A DNA stretch of 22,795 bases from Cyanobacteria bacterium UBA11153 (lineage in GTDB: Bacteria; Cyanobacteriota; Cyanobacteriia; Cyanobacteriales; Coleofasciculaceae): the NCBI GenBank assembly GCA_003511885.1, contig DOIX01000144.1, forward strand, positions 1 through 22,795, written 5' to 3'. The notes below the pieces were generated by a model. That model worked only from the letters and a program-made list of their open reading frames with translations. It was not told the origin of the DNA and searched no databases. Position numbers and translations under genes: made by a program. Positions within the stretch are counted from its first letter, which is position 1, and every line of letters begins with the position of its first letter. Below are positions 1 to 5,878 of the stretch, one piece after another.

Positions 1-615
1 CCCTCTTGCTAGGCTTCGCCACGCTCCGCTAACGCTAACACCCCTACCAATCTCTCTATGCTCTCTCTATGCCCTAACCGCTGTGGCGGTTGCTATATAT
101 TTGGGATTGGAAGCTTGGTGGCTTCAAGCCTGAAAGGTTGATGTCTGGTGAAGAAATTGGGTTGTTTCACCCCTTGTCAGGTTGAATAAGACTTGGGGAA
201 AACCTCTAAGCTGCGGCGCATCTAAATTAGACATCTCCAAAAAACAATCTCAAACCCTTATCCCGCCTAGGAAAAAACCTAATTTCTGGAGATGTCTATT
301 GGATATTAAATTTGTTGAAAGGGTTGTGGGGTGTAGGGTGTAGGGAGATACAGACGAAATGCCTAGTGCAGTGCGGCAGAAGTTTCTCACCAGTTTTATT
401 GCATTGATACTGGTTTTTTCTCCCCTGCCCCCTGCTCGCAACTGATGGGTTATTTCTACCCACCTGCACTAGCAGCTTATCTGTGGGGTGGGTTTTCCTT
501 GGGCAGGGCATCATCCCCACCAGGAGCAGGCAAAAAACTCATCATTGAGGTAAAAAATCGATCGCAATTCCAGGAATATCGTATCTTAAAAGAATTGGGG
601 TAGCATGACAAAACT
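1..615. other. Gene-free stretch upstream of the M48-like gene
   Basis: I see no convincing gene here; the short reading frames lack recognisable motifs. The stretch holds several inverted repeats: AACCGC/GCGGTT at 76-81 and 86-91, GGTGAA/TTCACC around 148-172, the TA-flanked element at 228-298, and CTAGTGCAG/CTGCACTAG at 363-371 and 464-472 with a 92-nt interval. The first 50 bases resemble the GCTTCGCC/ACGCT-type interspersed repeats common in filamentous cyanobacteria. The 3' part should contain the promoter of the gene at 616, but I cannot assign one with confidence. Confidence 0.5.
228..298. mobile_element. Short MITE-like element with TAGACATCTCC ends (copy 1)
   Basis: A 71-bp stretch is bounded by perfect 11-bp inverted ends, AGACATCTCCA (229-239) and TGGAGATGTCT (287-297). 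Each is preceded or followed by TA. It is too short to encode anything. TA at both outer edges is what IS630/Tc1-mariner elements leave, so a non-autonomous relative of such an element is the likely identity; that is inference. A longer copy lies at 5527-5691 and a single end at 21274-21288. Confidence 0.5.
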
Positions 616-2994
616 ATGAACTCAATTCCCAATCCTTCCCTCGATATTGGTATGATAGCCCTGGAAGAGGGCGATTATCCACTCGCGATCGCGCATCTGT
701 CTGGTGTCTGCGAGTTAGAATTGGATGAAGTATTGATTTCACGGGCTGCTGTGGGGCTGGTGAAAGCTTATCGTCAAATGGGCGATGGACAAAAAGCGAT
801 CGCAATTTGCCAAATTCTGATTGACGATCCTAACCCGGAAGTGGGATCTTGGGCAAGCACTACCTTAAGTCAACTGATGGCTGAGTTTCCGCCCAACACT
901 AATCCGTCAGGATTTATGCCCCTGGAAAATCCGTTGACATCTAACCCAACGGGATTTATCCCTTTAAAGGAAACATCTGCGAAACCAAATATCCCACAGT
1001 GGTTAGCAAATTCAACACAACGTTTATTTTCAGGTGGCAAATCTGCACCGCCACCTGTCAATCCGCCACAACCGCAGCCGAAATCTTCTTCTCAACTGCC
1101 CATTGCCTACACTCCACCTACTGCACCGTCTCTCTTTACAAGTACGCCAAGATTCCGTAACCTGGGACGTGCGGAAAGTTGGAAATCTGCCAAACCACCC
1201 AAATTACTGCGGTTTTGGTGTATAGAGATAGGGAGCGCAATCGCGTTTTTCTATTTATGCCGTTTCTGGTTACAATTCCTGATGGGGACAACTAATCAAA
1301 TTTTGGTTAAGTTACCCTTGTTAGAACCCATTCAGCTATTGTACCGAGATCCTACTCCAACTATTTGGGTAATTCTGGGACTGCTATTAATTTTCTTACC
1401 CTGGTTAATGGATCTCATCTTAAAGCAGTTTTACGGATTGCAGCCATTTTCTCTCAGTCAACTTACTTCGCATTCCCCTGAAGCCGCCAAAATGATACAG
1501 CGGTTTTGCCGCCAACATCGGCTCCCCTTGCCAAGATTGGAGATATTACCCACAGACGCACCACTCGCCATAACTTACGGAAATTTACCTCGCACAGCCA
1601 GAATCGTTATCAGTCAAGGATTATTATCCCAACTAACTGAAGATGAAATCGCCACCATATACGGAGGCGAGTTAGGGCATATTAAACATCGAGACTTTAT
1701 CTTAATGTCTCTTTTCACCTTAACCATCCAAATTCCGTACCTAATATATTGGCAAACAGCCAAATTCGGCGAAGCCCTATCCCAACTAATCCTTAATAAA
1801 CTACCCGCCTATCGGCAAATTCTGCCACCCAGAGCTTTCGGGATAACTAGCGCTATAGCTAGCGCTGCTGCAATGCTGTTCGCATCTTTAAGCTACTGTA
1901 CTTACTATGTCCTGAGACTGCCCCTACTGTGGTTTTCCCGAATTAGACCATATTATAGCGATCGCATCGCTATCGAAACTACTGGAAATCCCAACGGCTT
2001 AACTCGCGCCTTACTGAAAATGAGTTTAGGGATTAGCGAAGATATCCAAAATAACCGCCAAACCAGCCAAATTTTAGAAAGCTTCGACTTAATGCTACCA
2101 GTAGGATATCAACAAGCCATCCCCTTAAGCACATCATCCGGACAAATATCATTTGAAGCAATACTGCACTGGGATTGCATCAACCCATACCGCGACTGGT
2201 TAAGCATTACCACATCCCATCCCTTAATTGGCGATCGCTTACATAGCATAGCGCGATACTCCCATCACTGGAGAATCGGGACAGAATTAGACTTACCAAA
2301 TCCCATCCCACCCATCCGCAATAACAAAGACAGACTAACAAAACTGCAAAACAGCCACACAGCCCTACCCCTATTCCACACCGCCCTACTGTATGGAATA
2401 ATTTTAGGGATTGCGATGAGAAGCATCCTGTGGTTAATTGGGATAATTTGCGATCGCCTTAATATATGGCAACTAATTTGGTTACACAATGCCCAACCAT
2501 TTCTTGATGCCTGCATCTTCATCGCCTTCAGTCTCGTTATCCTTATCTCAATTAACAAATACTTTCCCGACATCAAACCTAGCACCACACTCAATCAACC
2601 CAACCTCGGCGAATTAATAGCCAATCCTCATACTTTACCTCCCCAGAGCCAACCCATCCAACTCACAGGCAAACTCCTGGGCAAAATCCAACTATTAAAC
2701 TGGTTAAGCACAGACTTAATTTTACAAACTCCCACAGGCTTAATCAAACTCCACCACATTTCCTATCTCGGCGCATTGGGAAACCTACTCCCCCAAAAAC
2801 ATCGCCCTAGCGATTTAATCGGAGAAAAAGTTACCATTACCGGATGGTTTCGTCGCGGTGCAACCCCATGGATTGACATTGAAACAATCAAAACTTCTGG
2901 AGGAAAAATCAGTCAAGCTTACTATCCTGGCTGGTTGACAATTTTGGCTTTTTCTGCTGCGATTTGGGGTGCCTACTTAATCTGGCAAGTTTAG
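616..2994 (+). CDS. TPR-containing M48-like (HtpX/Ste24-type) membrane protein, probable pseudoprotease
   Basis: The 792-residue product has a TPR-like N-terminus (about 5-85), a Pro-rich linker (about 95-185), hydrophobic segments near 199-225, 250-270, 358-378, 406-432, 585-613 and 629-648, and a final membrane segment at 770-790. The middle follows the M48 (HtpX/Ste24) membrane metalloprotease layout. M48 enzymes bind zinc through HExxH and a downstream Glu. Here the first motif reads YGGELGHIKHRD, so His is replaced by Gly351 while E352 and H355 remain. In the segment SRIRPYYSDR (441-450), Pro445 sits where SRxRE would place the Glu ligand. If this alignment is right the protein cannot bind zinc normally and may be a scaffold or regulator. 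The ATG at 616 has no clear ribosome binding site; the TPR begins right after it, which supports this start. The C-terminal region after residue 660 resembles an OB-like soluble domain but I cannot name it. Confidence 0.8.
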   Translation: MNSIPNPSLDIGMIALEEGDYPLAIAHLSGVCELELDEVLISRAAVGLVKAYRQMGDGQKAIAICQILIDDPNPEVGSWASTTLSQLMAEFPPNTNPSGFMPLENPLTSNPTGFIPLKETSAKPNIPQWLANSTQRLFSGGKSAPPPVNPPQPQPKSSSQLPIAYTPPTAPSLFTSTPRFRNLGRAESWKSAKPPKLLRFWCIEIGSAIAFFYLCRFWLQFLMGTTNQILVKLPLLEPIQLLYRDPTPTIWVILGLLLIFLPWLMDLILKQFYGLQPFSLSQLTSHSPEAAKMIQRFCRQHRLPLPRLEILPTDAPLAITYGNLPRTARIVISQGLLSQLTEDEIATIYGGELGHIKHRDFILMSLFTLTIQIPYLIYWQTAKFGEALSQLILNKLPAYRQILPPRAFGITSAIASAAAMLFASLSYCTYYVLRLPLLWFSRIRPYYSDRIAIETTGNPNGLTRALLKMSLGISEDIQNNRQTSQILESFDLMLPVGYQQAIPLSTSSGQISFEAILHWDCINPYRDWLSITTSHPLIGDRLHSIARYSHHWRIGTELDLPNPIPPIRNNKDRLTKLQNSHTALPLFHTALLYGIILGIAMRSILWLIGIICDRLNIWQLIWLHNAQPFLDACIFIAFSLVILISINKYFPDIKPSTTLNQPNLGELIANPHTLPPQSQPIQLTGKLLGKIQLLNWLSTDLILQTPTGLIKLHHISYLGALGNLLPQKHRPSDLIGEKVTITGWFRRGATPWIDIETIKTSGGKISQAYYPGWLTILAFSAAIWGAYLIWQV

Positions 2995-3013
2995 GATTCT
3001 TCAGGACATAGTG

Positions 3014-3040
3014 GGCTAAATTATGAGCATTAACTTAGCC
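3014..3040 (+). terminator. Possible hairpin after the M48-like gene
   Basis: GGCTAA (3014-3019) and TTAGCC (3035-3040) form a perfect 6-bp stem with a 15-nt loop, 20 bases after the stop codon. There is no clear T-run after it, so termination by this hairpin is doubtful. Confidence 0.25.
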
Positions 3041-3191
3041 AGGGCTTGTTGTATAAGTCATTTATCAACTATCAATTATCCCCACCCTCACAAAAAGACT
3101 TTCTCAGGAAACCCTGACTAAAGCTTTACCCAGTAATGATTATGGCTAACATTCTCAAGGATTTTATAGATCTCTTGAATGAAATATAGGT

Positions 3192-3746
3192 ATGATGGCT
3201 TTTGAGCTATTCAAACTGATAGTTGAGTATAAGTATGTACGGAAGAACCGAAATCGCACCAGGATGATAGATCGAATCGAATCACTCAAAGCAGGGACAA
3301 TCTCAGCGTTATCTCTAACTATAGTATATATGGCGATCGCAATCGCCCATCATCTGCCACTAGGCAAAGGAATCCATCTGTGGCAAGACGGGCAAACAGA
3401 GACAATCGAACATCTGTTAATCAAGATCGCGATCGCAATTGTATCCGGTTTCCTCTTCGGAGTCACCTACCGTTACATTATCCGAGATGACGATAACCCT
3501 CATCTCAAATCTGGTGCAGTCTTAGCCTTTGGATTGGTGAGAGGATTAGCATCCATTGAAGGAGAAGCAGACTTTCCCCAAGAATACTGGTTATTAGGTA
3601 TCTGGGTTATAGAGAGTATGACATGTTTTGCGATCGCCCGTTTTACTCTAGACTGGGCAATCTCTCACCATTGGCTAAAACCTTTCACATCTAAACCAGA
3701 ATCATCTCCCTCAAACAACCCATCGGCTGCCCCACCCCACCACTAA
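3192..3746 (+). CDS. Hypothetical cyanobacterial membrane protein
   Basis: I do not recognise this family. The 184-residue product has a basic N-terminus (YKYVRKNRNRTR, 13-24), then hydrophobic segments at about 34-54, 76-93, 106-121 and 132-155, so it is probably a four-pass inner-membrane protein. The loop between segments 2 and 3 is charged (RDDDNPHLKSG) and the tail is Pro/Ser-rich. A second possible start is the ATG at 3264 (MIDRIESLKAG), which removes 24 basic residues; neither start has a strong ribosome binding site. HIP1-like GCGATCGC sites occur within it. The final residues SAAPPHH and the stop codon lie in a 28-bp tandem duplication at 3717-3768. It runs in the same direction as the M48-like gene, 197 bp downstream, but there is no evidence they share a transcript. 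Confidence 0.7.
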   Translation: MMAFELFKLIVEYKYVRKNRNRTRMIDRIESLKAGTISALSLTIVYMAIAIAHHLPLGKGIHLWQDGQTETIEHLLIKIAIAIVSGFLFGVTYRYIIRDDDNPHLKSGAVLAFGLVRGLASIEGEADFPQEYWLLGIWVIESMTCFAIARFTLDWAISHHWLKPFTSKPESSPSNNPSAAPPHH

Positions 3747-3769
3747 CCCATCGGCTGCCCCACCCCATC
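3717..3769. repeat. 28-bp tandem duplication across a stop codon
   Basis: The unit starting AACCCATCGGCTGCCCCACC occurs at 3717 and again at 3745. The first copy encodes the end of the upstream protein; the second begins at its TAA stop (3744-3746). This looks like replication slippage. Confidence 0.85.
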
Positions 3770-3809
3770 AACCTTGCACCAGTTTTCCTAACCTGAATAC
3801 ATGTTAAAA

Positions 3810-4487
3810 CTACCCTAAACTAAATTCCTCAACTTCACCAGCACCATACATTTGCATCCTATCAATAGCCGAAAATATTTTACGATTAGCCGCATCAGCA
3901 AACAAACACTTACAAGCTAACTCAGCCACATCAGCGCGATGAATCATGCCTGATATTCGATAATTCTCTGTAAGAATACCATTTCCAGTTGCAGGTTCTG
4001 ACTTTAATCCGCCCGGTCGAATTATGGTATAATTTAATCCACTAGCCATTAAATATTTTTCGGCTTGTTCTTTTTCAATTAATACAGATTTTAAGGTTTC
4101 CATGGCTTGGGGAGGCAAAGCCACAGCACTTTCACCGCTACCAATAGAAGAAATTAAGATAAACTTGCTAACCTTAGCCTTAACTGCGGCATCAATTAAA
4201 TGCTTATTTCCCAAATAATCAGCACGCTCGCCATCTTTGGGCAAACCGCCAATTGTGCTAATTACAGCTATAATCGGTTGATCTGTCAAGATTACTCGTT
4301 CAACAGCCTCCGCATCCAGAGCATCTCCCCTGACAACTTTAATACCCATTGCTTCTAATTCCGGGCGAGATGCTTCACCACGTAGTAAGGCTTTAACCTT
4401 CTGGCTTTGTGCCATTAAACAGTTAGCAATTTCTCTGCCAACTCCTCGACTTGCACCTGCCAAAAAAATATAAGATTCACCCGTCAT
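3810..4487 (-). CDS. Atypical SDR / NAD(P)-binding protein (NmrA-like)
   Basis: A 225-residue Rossmann-fold protein. The dinucleotide-binding glycines are in LAGASRGVG (residues 9-17). The order beta1-Gly-rich loop, VRGDALD, VISTIGG, FILISSIGSGE and YTIIRPGGL follows the atypical SDR (SDR_a5 / NAD(P)H-binding) group. The classical YxxxK catalytic pair is not apparent, so it may be a binding protein or isomerase-type enzyme rather than a standard dehydrogenase; the substrate cannot be read from sequence. The frame stays open upstream to 4613, but the start at 4487 is preferred because the Rossmann fold begins there and AAAGGGA lies 10 nt upstream on the minus strand. The extra upstream frame overlaps the start of an IS605 remnant running the other way, which also argues against the longer protein. 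Confidence 0.8.
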   Translation of the reverse strand: MTGESYIFLAGASRGVGREIANCLMAQSQKVKALLRGEASRPELEAMGIKVVRGDALDAEAVERVILTDQPIIAVISTIGGLPKDGERADYLGNKHLIDAAVKAKVSKFILISSIGSGESAVALPPQAMETLKSVLIEKEQAEKYLMASGLNYTIIRPGGLKSEPATGNGILTENYRISGMIHRADVAELACKCLFADAANRKIFSAIDRMQMYGAGEVEEFSLG

Positions 4488-4577
4488 CCTTAAATCCCTT
4501 TTACAATATATCAATTCTAACTCAAACCCAAACCATTCAGATGGTGCGTTATCATATAACCTAATGCACCATCCTGA

Positions 4578-4769
4578 AATTTCGCGATCGCGAAAGATGT
4601 AGCAGCAGCACAAATTGTCCGCAATCGTGGACTGTCTGGGGTGGGAGGCATCCTGGACAATAAAGAAATTGCCTGTGGAGACAACCTGGCGGGGACTGGT
4701 AACAGTCTAGTTAAGAGTCTAAGAAGCAGGAAGAAAAGTTCAGAAGCGCGGATTTATCCCGCTTCGTAA
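4578..4769 (+). pseudogene. tnpB: 3' fragment of an IS200/IS605-family tnpB
   Basis: Read in frame from 4578, the product contains KDVAAAQIVRNRGLSGVGG, which matches the C-terminal end of cyanobacterial TnpB proteins (typically RDVAAAQVxxNRGLSAVG), followed by ACGDNLAG and a basic tail ending at the TAA at 4767-4769. Upstream the frame is closed by TGA at 4575-4577 and no RuvC-type DED motif region or zinc ribbon is present. The element has therefore lost everything except about the last 60 codons. The junction with unrelated DNA is near 4575, between this fragment and the divergent SDR gene. Confidence 0.75.
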
Positions 4770-4815
4770 CAACTTTTTAAGCGCTACCCCGTGTTTCAAC
4801 CAGGGGAGTACGTCA
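4770..4815 (+). mobile_element. IS200/IS605 right-end-like remnant following tnpB fragment
   Basis: Directly after the tnpB stop lie CCCC (4787-4790) and GGGG (4803-4806) around a 12-nt loop, then GGGGAGTACGTCAA. IS200/IS605 right ends in cyanobacteria commonly have a C-rich/G-rich hairpin just before a GTCAA-type cleavage site. The stem here is only 4 bp, so it may have decayed. Confidence 0.55.
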
Positions 4816-5105
4816 ATCCTCACCAGAGTATCTGCGCCAAGTCACGCTCCCCCGGCAATGTATATTTTTCCCCTTTCCGTGCCAATATTGCCCGCTGTGG
4901 ATACAAGTTCTATTTTTGGCATCACTTTTGCGCTAACATATATCTATTACGGGGGGACTCCTCGAAACTTAAACGCCCGAAAAATCGTAAGGAGACATCA
5001 GCACACCCTAGTGGGAAACGTGTTGAGCCTGGGAACCTGTGTAAGCAGGATATTAAGGCAGTGATGTCTTAAGAATCCCCTACTCTTGAGCCAGGGGAAT
5101 GTCAA
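4816..5105 (+). mobile_element. Second IS200/IS605-like remnant with right-end hairpin
   Basis: The stretch ends in a strong hairpin: TCCCCT (5076-5081) with AGGGGA (5093-5098), plus an inner CTC/GAG stem around TT, followed by ATGTCAA (5099-5105). This is the same arrangement as at 4787-4815, with the hairpin just after a stop codon (TAA at 5070-5072). The open frame before it ends in KRVEPGNLCKQDIKAVMS, a basic tail of the kind seen at TnpB C-termini. No catalytic TnpB region is visible, so this would be a second, more decayed element. The hairpin could alternatively act as a transcription terminator, although no T-run follows. Confidence 0.5.
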
Positions 5106-5126
5106 TTGTAACGGTTAACAAGCGAG

Positions 5127-5216
5127 ATGGATATTCTGACATTGGGTTGGGTTTCGGTACTGGTGTTATTCACCTGGTCAATTTCTATGGTGATTTGGGG
5201 ACGTAACGGGTTTTAG
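5127..5216 (+). CDS. petN: Cytochrome b6f complex subunit PetN
   Basis: The 29-residue product starts [12 protein letters not shown] and ends [10 protein letters not shown], which is the conserved sequence and exact length of PetN (subunit VIII). PetN is a single-helix subunit in the thylakoid membrane needed for a stable cytochrome b6f complex, which passes electrons from plastoquinol to plastocyanin or cytochrome c6. Residues 3-23 form the membrane helix and WGRNG the polar end. No strong ribosome binding site precedes the ATG (ACAAGCGAG). The upstream DNA is oddly placed: an IS200/IS605-like right end stops only 21 nt before the start codon, so the leader and promoter may be new or lie inside the remnant. 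A second small gene follows after 6 nt. Confidence 0.95.
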   Translation: MDILTLGWVSVLVLFTWSISMVIWGRNGF

Positions 5217-5222
5217 ATTGCT

Positions 5223-5357
5223 GTGGAAACTTATTTTGTCTCGGTTTTGTTTCTCGCCGCTATCGGCTTATTAGTCTTGCTGACTGGTGGTGTTGTCTAT
5301 TTGACAGCAGCAGAGTGGCGCGATCGCCGTCGCCAACAAAGAGATAAGAAAATGTAA
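5223..5357 (+). CDS. Small single-pass membrane protein downstream of petN
   Basis: A 44-residue product beginning at GTG 5223, METYFVSVLFLAAIGLLVLL, has one hydrophobic helix (about 5-27) and a very basic tail (EWRDRRRQQRDKKM). I do not know its function. The petN stop lies 6 nt upstream, so the two are probably co-transcribed and translationally linked. The short helix plus a positive C-terminus is typical of small thylakoid or plasma-membrane subunits, so a photosynthetic or assembly role is possible, but that rests only on the location next to petN. A terminator-like hairpin follows directly. The GTG start is the only one in this frame that keeps the whole helix. Confidence 0.7.
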   Translation: METYFVSVLFLAAIGLLVLLTGGVVYLTAAEWRDRRRQQRDKKM

Positions 5358-5404
5358 AAGCCCAAGCTATGTCTTTTTTCTGTTAGGCGGTGTTTGGGTT
5401 TTTG
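5358..5404 (+). terminator. Likely intrinsic terminator of the petN transcript
   Basis: AAGCCCAAGC (5358-5367) pairs with GTTTGGGTTT (5392-5401) over 10 positions with two G-T pairs, and T residues continue to 5403. It starts at the stop codon of the small gene, as expected for the end of a petN operon. The 24-nt loop is rather long. Confidence 0.5.
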
Positions 5405-5470
5405 ACTTTCTCAATTTATCCACAATATGTAGGGGTACGGTTTCTGCCGTATCCTTACAATCTTTTATGG

Positions 5471-5504
5471 TAGTTGATAGTTGATAGTTGATAGTTGATA
5501 GTTA
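5471..5504. repeat. Heptamer tandem repeat (TAGTTGA)
   Basis: Four perfect copies of TAGTTGA (5471-5498) and a partial fifth. Short heptamer repeats of this kind are widespread between genes in filamentous cyanobacteria. Confidence 0.9.
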
Positions 5505-5526
5505 CTCAGATGAGCCTGCTGTCAAT

Positions 5527-5691
5527 TAGACTTCTCCAACAAATAAATTATCGCCTAGAGTGTGTTTAGAGATCCAGGGGGAGGGTGAAGCATTTGGACT
5601 GTATATCTGGGGTTTTCGACATAAATTGTCGCCCAAATGCTTCACCCCTACATAGATAAAAGATCTCGAAATTATATTTTGGAGATGTCTA
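5527..5691. mobile_element. MITE-like element with TAGACATCTCC-type ends (copy 2)
   Basis: The left end TAGACTTCTCCAA (5527-5539) and right end TTGGAGATGTCTA (5679-5691) are inverted with one mismatch and both have TA at the outer edge. Inside is a perfect 15-bp inverted repeat, starting GGGTGAAGCATTTGG at 5583-5597 and complemented at 5633-5647, and within its loop a smaller stem CGACA/TGTCG (5617-5621, 5627-5631). The element could fold into a long hairpin as RNA or single-stranded DNA. It shares its ends and an internal CGCCTAG with copy 1 at 228-298. The TA boundaries suggest an IS630/Tc1-mariner origin. Confidence 0.55.
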
Positions 5692-5788
5692 TTGTAAATT
5701 GTTCATGACGTTATTTGTGTCAATAGCGATGTGGGTGTTGCGATATTCAGACTCCATCATCCTTCACAAATCTTAACTGCATATCCTA

Positions 5789-5817
5789 TTGCCACTCAGA
5801 GTTAAGTAATCTATAGG
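5789..5817 (+). promoter_or_regulatory. Candidate sigma70-type promoter of the caspase-like gene
   Basis: TTGCCA (5789-5794) and TATAGG (5812-5817) are separated by 17 bp, about 62 nt before the start at 5879. The -10 matches the consensus at 4 of 6 positions, so this is plausible but unproven. Confidence 0.4.
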
Positions 5818-5878
5818 GTAGTCAAGAGAGATTTATCCTGAAACTCTAACTCTATTGTGTGATATTGAGGATAGGAAA

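Larger units (their letters stand above)
5405..5878. other. Repeat-rich spacer between petN operon and caspase-like gene
   Basis: This spacer holds a heptamer repeat (5471-5504), a long TA-flanked inverted-repeat element (5527-5691), and a candidate promoter (5789-5817). No coding sequence is evident. Confidence 0.6.

Noticed and set aside
1852..1869. AGCGCTA/TAGCGCT inverted repeat within the M48-like gene
   Set aside because: It lies in Ala/Ser codons of a membrane helix (TSAIASAAA) and can be explained by codon repetition.
4488..4613. N-terminal extension of the SDR protein (42 extra residues)
   Set aside because: It adds a Cys-rich start without homology, crosses the tnpB fragment on the other strand, and the downstream ATG has a good ribosome binding site and begins the Rossmann fold.
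4791..5072. 93-residue open frame between the tnpB fragment and petN
   Set aside because: It starts inside an IS right-end hairpin, has no ribosome binding site, and ends at a second right-end hairpin; better read as decayed IS DNA than as a gene. The overlapping frame at 4858-5064 is rejected for the same reason.
5471..5504. Possible CRISPR array from regular tandem repeats (also 15133-15160)
   Set aside because: The units are 7 bp with no spacers, so these are simple heptamer repeats. No CRISPR array or cas gene is present in the window.
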